NCBI RefSeq assembly: GCF_001514125.1
Contig: NZ_KQ948568.1
Span: 80,775-144,774, forward strand
Length of the DNA: 64,000 bases
Direction: 5' to 3'
Origin: Streptomyces longwoodensis
GTDB taxonomy: Bacteria; Actinomycetota; Actinomycetes; Streptomycetales; Streptomycetaceae
A program made the translations under genes and the position numbers. Shown in pieces: positions 9,253 to 17,706 of this stretch. Numbering within the stretch: position 1 is the stretch's first letter; every line of letters begins with the position of its first letter. Under the pieces are notes generated by a model that worked only from the letters and a program-made list of their open reading frames with translations, had not been told where the DNA came from and ran no database searches.

Positions 9253-9276
9253 CTGCGTAGCTGTGCAGCTATGCAG
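9253..9276. promoter_or_regulatory. Near-perfect palindrome between ArsR-type gene and Ni/Co transporter
   Basis: CTGCGTAGCT, spacer GTGC, AGCTATGCAG: 9 of 10 arm positions are complementary. It is 41 bp upstream of the repressor start and just before the riboswitch of the transporter, the expected place for an ArsR-family operator acting on both divergent promoters. Binding is inferred. Confidence 0.6.
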
Positions 9277-9306
9277 AGGACGGCGCGGCCCCCTACGGTG
9301 GGCGGG

Positions 9307-9465
9307 CCGTGGTGCTCGGGAAGCCGGTGGGAAACCGGCGCGGCCCTCGCCACTGTGACCGGGGAGTCCCCGTTCCGTCCGGCACCCGCCGGGCCACTGG
9401 TCGTACGACCGGGAAGGCAGGAACGGCGGACGCACCAGCCCCGTAAGCCAGGAGACCGGCCACGG
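9307..9465 (+). promoter_or_regulatory. Cobalamin (B12) riboswitch
   Basis: The stretch carries the ordered hallmarks of a cobalamin riboswitch: closing stem P1 CCGTGG (9307-9312) with CCACGG (9460-9465); GGGAAGCCGGTGGGAAACC; CCACTGTGACCGGGGAGTC; GCCACTGG; GGGAAGG; and a 3' B12 box AGCCAGGAGACCGGCC ending near 9461. It ends about 40 nt before the ATG of the Ni/Co transporter and should lower that gene's expression when adenosylcobalamin is plentiful, either by hiding the ribosome site or by early termination. Confidence 0.92.
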
Positions 9466-9506
9466 CAGCTCACGAAGTGATCCACGAGGTGCTGGAGCGT
9501 GAACCC

Positions 9507-10589
9507 ATGACCGATGCCGTCTCCTTCCGCTGGCGACGCGAGGACACCGTACGGACCGCGGGGCTGATGGCGGTGATCGCCGCCCTGCACGTGGTGGCGT
9601 TCGGCATCCTGTTCCTGCTGGTCGTCCCGGCCCACTACGAGGTCGGTGACAAGGCGTTCGGGATCGGCCTGGGCATCACCGCGTACACGCTCGGCATGCG
9701 GCACGCCTTCGACGCCGACCACATCGCGGCGATCGACAACACCACCCGCAAGCTGATGGCGGACGGCAAGCGGCCGGTGTCCGTGGGCTTCTGGTTCGCG
9801 CTCGGCCACTCCAGCGTGGTGGTGCTGATGGCCGGTCTCGTCGCGGGCGGCGCCGCGCTCGCGGGCGTCCTGATGAACGACGACTCGCGCACCCACCAGG
9901 TCCTCGGCGTCGTCGGCACGACCGTCTCGGGGACCTTCCTCTACCTGATCGCCGCCCTCAACCTGGTGGCCCTGCTGGGCATCCTGAAGGTGTTCCGGGC
10001 GATGCGGGCCGGCGAGTACGACGAGCGGGAGCTCGAACAGCACCTGGACTCACGGGGGTTCATGAACCGCATCCTCGGCCGCCTCACCAAGTCCATCAGC
10101 CGCCCCGGCCAGATGTTCCCGCTCGGCTTCGTCTTCGGCCTGGGCTTCGACACGGCCACCGAGATCACCCTGATGGTGATGGCCGGCTCGGGCGCGGCGG
10201 CGGGGCTGCCCTGGTACGCGGTGCTGTGCCTGCCGCTGCTGTTCGCGGCCGGGATGAGCCTGTTCGACACGCTCGACGGCACGTTCATGAACTTCGCCTA
10301 CCAGTGGGCGTTCTCCAACCCGGTGCGCAAGGTGTTCTACAACCTCACCATCACCGGCCTGTCCATCGCGGTCGCCTTCGTCATCGGCACCATCGAACTC
10401 GTCGGCGTGCTGCACGAGAAGCTCGACCTGACCGACGCGGTCACCACCTGGATCGCCGACATCGACCTGGACCACGTCGGCTACCTCATCGTCGGCCTGT
10501 TCGTCGTCGTGTGGGCGGCGGCGGTGGCGTACTGGAAGCTCGCCAAGGTCGAACAGCGCTGGACGCCGCGCCCGGCGGACACGGCCTGA
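9507..10589 (+). CDS. NiCoT-family nickel/cobalt transporter (HoxN/NixA type)
   Basis: 360 residues, about eight hydrophobic segments, with NiCoT signatures: RHAFDADHIAAIDNTTRKL in helix II, LGHSSVV, and LGFDTATEITL. These motifs bind and pass divalent nickel or cobalt across the cytoplasmic membrane. The ATG at 9507 has GGAG nine bases upstream; an earlier GTG at 9477 is less likely. The cobalamin riboswitch in its leader indicates that cobalt for B12 synthesis is the main cargo, and the divergent ArsR-type repressor suggests a second, metal-level control. Confidence 0.93.
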   Translation: MTDAVSFRWRREDTVRTAGLMAVIAALHVVAFGILFLLVVPAHYEVGDKAFGIGLGITAYTLGMRHAFDADHIAAIDNTTRKLMADGKRPVSVGFWFALGHSSVVVLMAGLVAGGAALAGVLMNDDSRTHQVLGVVGTTVSGTFLYLIAALNLVALLGILKVFRAMRAGEYDERELEQHLDSRGFMNRILGRLTKSISRPGQMFPLGFVFGLGFDTATEITLMVMAGSGAAAGLPWYAVLCLPLLFAAGMSLFDTLDGTFMNFAYQWAFSNPVRKVFYNLTITGLSIAVAFVIGTIELVGVLHEKLDLTDAVTTWIADIDLDHVGYLIVGLFVVVWAAAVAYWKLAKVEQRWTPRPADTA

Positions 10590-10608
10590 GCGCCGGGCCG
10601 CGGGCGCT
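10589..10608. terminator. Short hairpin between convergent genes
   Basis: AGCGCC (10589-10594) pairs with GGCGCT (10603-10608) around an 8-nt loop, at the stop of the NiCoT gene and facing the end of the nucleoside hydrolase gene. It could end both transcripts. The stem is short and has no U-tract, so support is modest. Confidence 0.35.
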
Positions 10609-10623
10609 GGGGCGCGACCGCCG

Positions 10624-11586
10624 TCACGGGCCCTCCACCGTCGCCAGGTACAGCTTCACGTAGCGGTCCACGTCGACGTCCAGCGCCACGTCCACCAGGG
10701 CCGGGGTGCGCGACGCGCCGTGGATCTCGGACTCGCCGGGGCGCGGGCGGCGGTCCACGACCGTCTGGCCGCGGGTCGGGCCGGGGGCCAGGGACACCTC
10801 CACCGGGAGCAGCCGGGTGGTGATGCCCTGCGGGTCGGCCACCGCGCAGACCGCGCCCGCGTCGCCGAGGCCGCCCGCGTCGTCCTCCGCGGCGGGGGAG
10901 GCGGGGCGGTGCGCGAGGAGGTCGCCGGCCAGCCGGGCGCCGGGTTCCGTGCTCGCGCGCAGCCGCCGTACGTCCGCGCCGGGCACCACGACCCGGGTGA
11001 ACACGTCCAGGCCGTACATCGTGATCGGCACCCCGGCGGTGAGCAGGACCGCGGCCGCCTCCGGGTCGTGCCAGACGTTGAACTCGGCGACGGGCGTGGC
11101 GTTCCCGGTGGTCACCGCGCCGCCCATGAAGACGATCCGCCCGATGTTGCGGACCACCTCGGGGTGGGTGCGCAGCAGCAGCGCGATGTTCGTCAGCGGG
11201 GCCGTGGGGACGAGGGTGACCGGGCGGGGGCTGGACAGGATGGCGTGGCGCAGCAGCGTCACGGCGTCCGTGTCGGCCGCCCGGCGGGTCGGCGCGGGCA
11301 GGCCCAGGTCGCCCATGCCGTCGCTGCCGTGCACGTGCCGGGCCACCCGCACCGGCTCGATCAGCGGCCGCTCGGCGCCGCGCGCGACCGGCACCTGCGG
11401 GGCGCCGGCCTGCTCCAGCACGGTCAGCGTGTTGCGGACGACGCCGTCGACGTCGGTGTTCCCGGCGACACAGGTCACCGCCCGCAGGTCCAGCCCCGGG
11501 TGCCGCACGGCGAACAGCAGCGCGAGGGCGTCGTCGACCCCCGTGTCGCAGTCGATGACCACCGGAATGGGCTCCGCACCGTCCAT
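10624..11586 (-). CDS. Inosine-uridine preferring nucleoside hydrolase
   Basis: 320 residues. The N-terminal signature VVIDCDTGVDDALAL supplies the calcium-binding Asp cluster of the IUNH family, and VTLVPTAPLTNIALLLR and FMGGA are further family blocks. The enzyme splits ribonucleosides into base and ribose for salvage. ATG 11586 is chosen because AAGGAG lies just upstream; the frame is open further to 11637. It is divergent from the GH13 gene with an 80-bp shared upstream region. Confidence 0.92.
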   Translation of the reverse strand: MDGAEPIPVVIDCDTGVDDALALLFAVRHPGLDLRAVTCVAGNTDVDGVVRNTLTVLEQAGAPQVPVARGAERPLIEPVRVARHVHGSDGMGDLGLPAPTRRAADTDAVTLLRHAILSSPRPVTLVPTAPLTNIALLLRTHPEVVRNIGRIVFMGGAVTTGNATPVAEFNVWHDPEAAAVLLTAGVPITMYGLDVFTRVVVPGADVRRLRASTEPGARLAGDLLAHRPASPAAEDDAGGLGDAGAVCAVADPQGITTRLLPVEVSLAPGPTRGQTVVDRRPRPGESEIHGASRTPALVDVALDVDVDRYVKLYLATVEGP

Positions 11587-11666
11587 GACACCACGCTCCT
11601 TCAGCTCACCTCCGAGCGTAGGCGCCGGGGGGTTCACTTTCCCGGCAAGCTGGACACCCTTTCCTC

Positions 11667-13313
11667 GTGACCGATCTCTCCACGAGGAACCCCGACTGGT
11701 GGCGCCAGTCCGTCGTCTACCAGGTGTACCCGCGCAGCTTCGCCGACGCCGACGGGGACGGCCTGGGCGACCTGCGGGGCGTCACCGAACGCCTGGCCCA
11801 CCTCGCCGCGCTCGGCGTGGACGCGCTGTGGCTCAGCCCCTTCTACCCCTCCGAGCTCGCCGACGGCGGCTACGACGTCATCGACCACCGCGACGTCGAC
11901 CCGCGTCTGGGCAGCCTCGACGACTTCGACGCGCTCACCCCCGAGGCGCACCGGCTCGGGCTCAAGGTCGTCGTCGACCTGGTCCCCAACCACACCTCGC
12001 ACCGCCACGTCTGGTTCCAGGAGGCCCTGGCAGCCGGTCCCGGCTCGGCGGCCCGGGCGCGGTACGTGTTCCGCGACGGGCGCGGCGCGCACGGCGAACT
12101 CCCGCCCAGCGACTGGCAGTCCGTGTTCGGGGGCAGCGCCTGGCAGCGGGTGCCGGACGGGCAGTGGTACCTGCACCTGTTCGCCGCCGAACAGCCCGAC
12201 CTCGACTGGTCGAACGAGGAGGTCCGCGAGGACGCCCGCACCACGCTGCGGTTCTGGTCGGACCGGGGCGTGGACGGCTTCCGCGTCGACGTGGCGCACG
12301 CGCTCGTGAAGGACCTGGGCGAGCCGCTGCGCGACCTCGGCGCGCTGCCCGCCACCGGCGAGGAGGCCCTGCCCCTGGTCCCGCCCGGCACGCACCCCTA
12401 CTGGGACCGGGACGAGGTGCACGACGTCTACCGCGACTGGCGCCGCGTCCTCGACTCCTACGACCCCCCGCGCACGGCGGTCGCGGAGGCGTGGGTGCCC
12501 GTCGAGCGGCGCGCGCTGTACGCCCGCCCGGACGAACTGGGCCAGGCGTTCAACTTCGAGTACCTCCAGGCCCCGTGGGACGCGGAGACGCTGCGCGCGG
12601 TCATCACCGGGTCGCTGCGCAGCGCGCGCGAGGCGGGGGCGTCGGCCACCTGGGTGCTGTCCAACCACGACGTCGTACGGCACGCCTCCCGGCTGATGCT
12701 GCCGCCCGGCACCGACGAGAACACCTGGCTGCTGTCCGGCGGCCACGCCCCGCGCGTCGATCCGGAGGCCGGGCTGCGGCGGGCGCGGGCGGCGACCCTG
12801 CTGATGCTGGCGCTGCCCGGGTCCGCGTACCTCTACCAGGGCGAGGAACTGGGCCTGCCCGAGGTCGCCGACCTGCCGGTGGAGGTGCTCCAGGACCCGG
12901 TGTGGGAGCAGACCGGGCACGTGCGCAAGGGCCGGGACGGCTGCCGGGTGCCGCTGCCGTGGACGACCGACGGCCCGTCGTACGGCTTCGGCGCGGGCGG
13001 GGCGTGGCTGCCGCAGCCGTCGTCCTTCGCGGCGTACGCCGTCCAGGCCCAGGACGGGGTGGAGGGCTCGACCCTGGAGCTGTGCCGCAGGGCGCTGCGG
13101 CTGCGGCGCAAGCTGCTGCAGGGCGAGGAGCTGACCTGGGCGCCGGACGCGCCGGACGCGGTGCTGTCCTTCGCGCGCGGGGACGGCTGGCGGTGCGTCA
13201 CCAACCTCGGCACCGACGCCGTGCGGCTGCCGGGGGGCGAGGTGCTGCTGGCCAGCACCCCGCTGGACGACGAGGGCGTCCTGCCGCCGGACACCACGGT
13301 CTGGCTGGCCTGA
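11667..13313 (+). CDS. GH13 alpha-glucosidase (oligo-1,6-glucosidase-like)
   Basis: 548 residues with all GH13 regions: VVYQVYPRSFADADGDGLGD at the N-terminus, DLVPNHTS, nucleophile Asp 208 in GFRVDVAHAL, acid/base Glu 274 in AVAEAWVP, and transition-state Asp 335 in LSNHDVVRH. No signal peptide, so it is intracellular and probably cleaves maltose-, isomaltose- or trehalose-type oligosaccharides after uptake. The GTG start at 11667 lacks a clear ribosome site. No sugar transporter or LacI regulator adjoins it. Confidence 0.92.
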   Translation: MTDLSTRNPDWWRQSVVYQVYPRSFADADGDGLGDLRGVTERLAHLAALGVDALWLSPFYPSELADGGYDVIDHRDVDPRLGSLDDFDALTPEAHRLGLKVVVDLVPNHTSHRHVWFQEALAAGPGSAARARYVFRDGRGAHGELPPSDWQSVFGGSAWQRVPDGQWYLHLFAAEQPDLDWSNEEVREDARTTLRFWSDRGVDGFRVDVAHALVKDLGEPLRDLGALPATGEEALPLVPPGTHPYWDRDEVHDVYRDWRRVLDSYDPPRTAVAEAWVPVERRALYARPDELGQAFNFEYLQAPWDAETLRAVITGSLRSAREAGASATWVLSNHDVVRHASRLMLPPGTDENTWLLSGGHAPRVDPEAGLRRARAATLLMLALPGSAYLYQGEELGLPEVADLPVEVLQDPVWEQTGHVRKGRDGCRVPLPWTTDGPSYGFGAGGAWLPQPSSFAAYAVQAQDGVEGSTLELCRRALRLRRKLLQGEELTWAPDAPDAVLSFARGDGWRCVTNLGTDAVRLPGGEVLLASTPLDDEGVLPPDTTVWLA

Positions 13314-13326
13314 GGCCGCGTGGGGC

Positions 13327-14103
13327 TCACCCCACCGTCGGCACGGGGGCGGGGGCCGGCGCCGCCCCGCCGGCGAGGCGGTCGATGTCCACCGGGGTGG
13401 ACGTGGCGGTCGGCGGCGGGGTGAGCACGATGGGCGGCTGACCGGCGCCCGGGGGCGGCGGGGTCAGGTCGGACTTGGGCAGCTTCGGCGGGGTGGTCTG
13501 CTGGAAGAGGGTCTGGTCGAAGTCGACCAGACCGGTCTGCTCCATCACCGTGATGTGGTCCAGGACCGTGTCGTTGGCCTGGTCGGCGAGCGCGCGGACC
13601 AGGGAGTTCTTGGTGGTGGAGCGGATCTTCGCGACGGTGTTGAAGATCGAGCCGTGCGTCATCCGCAGGATGTTGGCGAAGTCCTTGTCGAACTGCTGGC
13701 CCTTGCTGTCGGAGGCCAACTGGTTGACGAAGCCGACCTGCTGGGGGCTGGCGATGTTGGGCAGGGTGATGTTCAGCATCGGCGCGATCTTGCGGCAGGT
13801 GGTGTCCAGCGCCGAGTGCCCGTCGATGAGGTGCTGGCTGGCCGTGATGACGCCCTTGCTGCTGCCCTTCTGCACGCCCATCTGCCCCACCGGGTACTCC
13901 CACAGCCCGGCCGCCCGCACCTTCACCACGAAGTCCCGGTCGGACTCGGTCAGCGGCCCCCACTGGGTGTTGGCGATGACCCGGTCCGGCGCGCTGGACA
14001 CGGTGGTGATCCCGAGCATCGACGGATAGGCCAGCGCGACGAGGGTGACGCTCAGGGCTCCCCCCACAAACAGAGTCCCCAGGGTGTTACGCGAAAGTCG
14101 CAC
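13327..14103 (-). CDS. Secreted DUF4142 protein
   Basis: 258 residues from GTG 14103, which has GGAGG upstream. An N-terminal hydrophobic segment (LGTLFVGGALSVTLVALAY) serves as signal or anchor. The central domain (LTESDRDFVVKVRAAGLWE, later GKQL-like helices and NSLVRALADQANDTVLDHI) is DUF4142, a ferritin-like four-helix fold usually exported. A Pro/Thr-rich tail follows. Function of the family is not settled. It converges on the GH13 gene. Confidence 0.85.
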   Translation of the reverse strand: MRLSRNTLGTLFVGGALSVTLVALAYPSMLGITTVSSAPDRVIANTQWGPLTESDRDFVVKVRAAGLWEYPVGQMGVQKGSSKGVITASQHLIDGHSALDTTCRKIAPMLNITLPNIASPQQVGFVNQLASDSKGQQFDKDFANILRMTHGSIFNTVAKIRSTTKNSLVRALADQANDTVLDHITVMEQTGLVDFDQTLFQQTTPPKLPKSDLTPPPPGAGQPPIVLTPPPTATSTPVDIDRLAGGAAPAPAPVPTVG

Positions 14104-14298
14104 CGTGCCTCCTGCCCGGCCGGGTTCATCGGACACCCACAGATACGCAGCGGAGGTCGAGTCGTCTCGACCGGATCCGCAGTTTTCTCTCCGCGGCGGC
14201 ACGAAAGTGCCCGAGGTCTGTCCGAAACTCACCCTGGCATATGCGGTAACCCCCTGTCGACGACGGCCGTTGTGCAGGTCGGACAGGAGGGAGAGCCG

Positions 14299-15049
14299 AT
14301 GGTCGGTTCGTCGCACGAGGGCATGCACCGGGTCTTCCAGAAGGACCCGGGGCTGGTGACGCGCACCTGCCAGCAGATCCTGCAAGCGGGGCAGCTGGGC
14401 GTACTACTTGTCGTACTTGTACGCCAAGTACGGCTGGGAGCCGGTGCTCATCGTCGTCACACAGAGCAGCGCCACCGCGCGCTGGGCGGCCCGGCCGATC
14501 CGCCTCGGCCTGCCCGGCTGGCACTCGCTGACCCTGAGGCCCCTGGTCCTGAGCCCCGACAACGTGCCGGTGATCACGGATGAGAAGGAGGCGGCGCGGG
14601 ACGTCGCCCTGGCGGTGTTCTCGGCGATGACACATGGCCGTGGAAGGGGGGCCGCCGCCATACTGGAACCCCTGGCGGCCGCTCTGGAGACAGTCGAACC
14701 CGAGACCGCGGTGGTGTTCGCGGAGCTCGTCGAAGCGTGTCTGGTGGATGCCCAGGCACAGGAGATCTGGAGGAACCTCATGGCACCCGTGAACTACTTC
14801 TTCAAGAACCCGGTCGCCGAGAAGGTGCGGGACGAGGGCCGCGAGGAAGGCCGCGAGGAGGAGCGGGCCGCCATGGTCCTGCGGATCCTCGAGTGGCGGG
14901 GGATCGCGGTGTCCGAGGCGGTGCGGGAGCGGGTGACCGGCTGTGCGGACCTCGAACTCCTGGAGACGTGGGCGCAGCGGGCCGTGCACGCGTCCACGGC
15001 GGAGGACCTGTTCGTCGGCACCGGGCCGGTTGGGGAGGCGTTGACCTGA
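14299..15049 (+). pseudogene. Rpn/PD-(D/E)XK-like nuclease-family gene with internal deletion and frameshift
   Basis: AGGAGG and ATG 14299 start a frame beginning MVGSSHEGMHRVFQKDP, the usual N-terminus of a Streptomyces protein family of about 290 residues with a PD-(D/E)XK-like core. After about 30 codons the similarity jumps frame: from about 14393 another frame reads SWAYYLSYLYAKYGWEP and continues intact to the stop at 15049, including the charged DEGREEGREEE helix and the RILEWRGIAVSEAVRERV C-terminus. About 50-60 codons that hold the family's catalytic Asp and Glu-x-Lys/Gln are gone. The product cannot be an active nuclease. A homologous ORF annotated alone from 14408 would miss this. 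Confidence 0.7.
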
Positions 15050-15233
15050 TCGTGGGGAGTGCGGGGGTGCTCGGGGGTGAGTCGTGGGGGTGGGCGGTCC
15101 CAGGTTCGGGGCATGGCCCCCTCGTCCTCCGTGCTGCCGTACCGGAAGCCGACCCCTGGTCGTGACCGCCGTCTTCTTCTGGATGGCCCGAGCACCGGCG
15201 TGCCGTGGTGGGGCGGTGGGGCGTTGGGCAGGT

Positions 15234-16211
15234 GTGCGAAGTCGTCCTTCTCTTTTCGTCCTGTGTCTGCTGCTGGTCGTCGGGGTGCTGTCGTGCGGGG
15301 CCGGTGGTGCCGGGCCCCCGCCCCCCGCCACCGGGGCGCTGCCCGCCTTCGGTGCCTATCTCGGGTACGGGGGTGACGGGGCGCGGCGGACCGGGGGGTT
15401 CGGTGCCTGGACGGGGGTGGCCGGGCCGCGGGTCGGGCGGGCCTATCTGCCCGGGGACGCGTGGCACGGCATCGAGGGCGCCTCGGGGGACCTGGAGCCG
15501 TGGGCGCGGTGGCGGGCGGCCCGCGCGGACCGGCTGTTCGTGCTGAACGTGCCGCTGCTGGAGCGCACCGAGGACCACCTCACCGACGCCACCGTCCGCA
15601 CCGAACTGCGGGCCGGCGCGCGCGGCGCGTACGACGGGCACTTCCGGGCCCTCGCCCGCCGGCTCGTCGACCTCGGTCTGGGCGACACCGAGCTCGTCCT
15701 CGGCTGGGAGATGAACGGCGTGACGTACACCCACCGCTGCGCCCCGGACCCGGCGGCCTGGAGGACGTACTGGCGGCGCATCGTCGACACGATGCGCTCC
15801 GTGCCCGGCCAGCGCTTCCGCTTCGAGTTCACGCCCACCCGCGGCCGTGACGCCATCCCCTGGCCGCGCTGCTACCCCGGCGACCCCCACGTCGACGTCA
15901 TCGGCATGGACGCCTACGACGCCCCCCGCGGCCTGTCGTTCGCGGAACAGCTGCGCGAGCCGTACGGCCTGTGGGACCACGTCCGGTTCGCCCGCGCGCA
16001 CGGCAAGCCGGTCGCGTACCCGGAGTGGGGCCTGTTCGAGAACGGCGACGACCCGGCGTACGTGCGCGGCATGCTGCTCTGGACGGCCGCCCAGCGGCCC
16101 CTCTACCAGACGATCACCGACTACTGCCCGCACGGCGTCTGGCGCTGCCGGGACAACCCCCGCTCGTCCGCCGCCTACCGCGAGCTGCTGCGCACGACCA
16201 CGGCACCCTGA
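15234..16211 (+). CDS. Lipoprotein glycoside hydrolase, GH26 mannanase-like
   Basis: 325 residues from GTG 15234; the frame is open to 15084 and other starts are possible. A signal peptide ends in VGVLSC, a lipobox. The body resembles GH26 beta-mannanases: ELVLGWEMNGVTY places the acid/base Glu after a strand, and PVAYPEWGLFENG offers the nucleophile Glu; HVDVIGMDAYD is another family block. It should act on mannan-type or related beta-glycans at the cell surface. Family placement is by motif only. Confidence 0.78.
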   Translation: MRSRPSLFVLCLLLVVGVLSCGAGGAGPPPPATGALPAFGAYLGYGGDGARRTGGFGAWTGVAGPRVGRAYLPGDAWHGIEGASGDLEPWARWRAARADRLFVLNVPLLERTEDHLTDATVRTELRAGARGAYDGHFRALARRLVDLGLGDTELVLGWEMNGVTYTHRCAPDPAAWRTYWRRIVDTMRSVPGQRFRFEFTPTRGRDAIPWPRCYPGDPHVDVIGMDAYDAPRGLSFAEQLREPYGLWDHVRFARAHGKPVAYPEWGLFENGDDPAYVRGMLLWTAAQRPLYQTITDYCPHGVWRCRDNPRSSAAYRELLRTTTAP

Positions 16212-16317
16212 CCGCCCCGCGCACCTCCCACCCCGCCCTCGGCCGATCGGAGGAACCCCGCGGCGCGTACGGGCCGTCGTGCCGCCGTACGCCCCCGTCC
16301 GGTCGGACGATCCGACC

Positions 16318-17079
16318 ATGCGACGAGTACTCCGCGCCCCCCTGACCCTGCTGCTCGTGGCGCTCGCCGCCTTCCCCGCGGCGGCCGCCACCCCCGCCGG
16401 GCCCACCGCCGGCCGGGCCGCCCGCGACGTCCGCGCCCATGAGGAGGCCCGCGCCCGCGTCGAGGAGTTGCGGGAGGCCGACGCCCCGCCCGGCGAGGTG
16501 CGCGACGCCGAACGGCACCGCAGGGACGTCCGCAGCCGCCTGTGGGACCTGCTGTGGGCGGTGGAGCACGCCCTCGGCGACCCGGTCGCCGTCGACCCCG
16601 CCGGCCGGGCCGGGCACTGCCCCCTCGGCCCGCGCAGCACCCCCGCCGCCCCGGTCCCGGGCGAGGACCCCTCCTGGACCGTGCCGACCACGGGCTACCG
16701 GCTCACCGCCGGGTACGCCGAGCGCGGCCGCCGCTGGAAGCACCGGCACACCGGGCAGGACTTCGCGGTCGGCTCCGGCACCCCCGTGCGCGCGGTCGGC
16801 CCCGGCACGGTCCGCGTCACCACCTGCGGCGACGGCTTCGGCAACCAGGTGCTCGTCCGGCACCGCGACGGCTACTTCACCCAGTACGCCCACCTCTCGC
16901 GCATCGACGTCCGCAAGGGCCAGAAGGTGCGCGCCGGGCAGCTCCTCGGCCTGTCCGGCGCCACCGGCAACGTCACCGGCCCGCACCTGCACTTCGAGGT
17001 GCGCATCACCCCGTACATCGGATCGGCGGTGCCGCCCCTGCCGTGGCTCGCCCGCAAGGGCGTGCACCCCGAGCAGTGA
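16318..17079 (+). CDS. Secreted M23-family metallopeptidase
   Basis: 253 residues with a signal peptide (LTLLLVALAAFPAAAA) and a coiled, charged region, then a lysostaphin/LytM-like domain at about 130-245. Zinc ligands are visible: His and Asp in HRHTGQDFAV and His in GPHLHFEV. Such enzymes cut peptidoglycan cross-bridges. It follows the GH26-like gene by 106 bp in the same direction but no functional link is evident. Confidence 0.9.
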   Translation: MRRVLRAPLTLLLVALAAFPAAAATPAGPTAGRAARDVRAHEEARARVEELREADAPPGEVRDAERHRRDVRSRLWDLLWAVEHALGDPVAVDPAGRAGHCPLGPRSTPAAPVPGEDPSWTVPTTGYRLTAGYAERGRRWKHRHTGQDFAVGSGTPVRAVGPGTVRVTTCGDGFGNQVLVRHRDGYFTQYAHLSRIDVRKGQKVRAGQLLGLSGATGNVTGPHLHFEVRITPYIGSAVPPLPWLARKGVHPEQ

Positions 17080-17200
17080 TCCCCCCTCAAGATCAGAAAT
17101 TCGGTCGGAGAACCACAACCATCCCTCCCGGCGGACCGTCCAACTCCCGCCCGGTGCGGGTTGGCGCACCGGGTTCTCCAACCGTTCCCTGGGGGAAGTC

Positions 17201-17700
17201 ATGAGTTCAGTCTCCGCCGGGCGCCTGCTGCGCCGCGGGGTGTGCGCCTCGGCCGCCGGTGCGCTCGTCGTCACCGGGCTGGTCACCGCACTCGGCGGCG
17301 GGGTCGCCGTCGCCGACGAGGCGCAGAGCGACCAGCTGTGGATCCAGGCGCCGTACGAGCAGGCGGTCCTCGTCGCCCCTGACGGCGGCACCGCGCCGTA
17401 CCGTTCACTGGCCCTCGGCCTGTACCACGACAACACCAACTTCACCGTGACCGACGGCCGGCTGACCGTCGACGTCTCCGGCCTGGCCGGGGTCGCCGAG
17501 GTCGAGTGGCCCGCCGCCTGCACGCCCGACGCCGCCGGCACGGTCGCCGTGTGCGACACCGGTGACGTGCCCGTCCGCCCCGGCCCCCAGGTGGAGCTGA
17601 AGCTGCGCGGCGCGCCCGGCGCCGCCGCGGGCACCCAGGGCACCATCGCGTACGCGGCCACCGCCACCGGCGGCCCCGACGGCACGCTGACCGCCCCGGA
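17201..17700 (+). pseudogene. 3'-truncated secreted protein gene
   Basis: ATG 17201 with GGGGGAAG upstream starts a protein with a clear signal peptide (SAAGALVVTGLVTALGGGVAVADE) and a beta-rich domain up to about residue 166 (TATGGPDGTLTAPD). From about 17698 the same frame continues only as the antisense of the neighbouring lysyl-oxidase-like gene, so its true 3' end is missing. An automatic call would run on to 19177 and give a false fusion of over 600 residues. The protein family is not recognised; a C-terminal anchor may have been lost. Confidence 0.65.
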
Positions 17701-17706
17701 TGGCGA
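17694..17706. other. Deletion or assembly junction joining two truncated convergent genes
   Basis: To the left is plus-strand coding sequence of the secreted protein at 17201; to the right is minus-strand coding sequence that ends abruptly after HEHWHFTDFA. Neither has a stop or terminator of its own. The switch in coding strand takes place within a few bases near 17698-17702. Confidence 0.7.
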
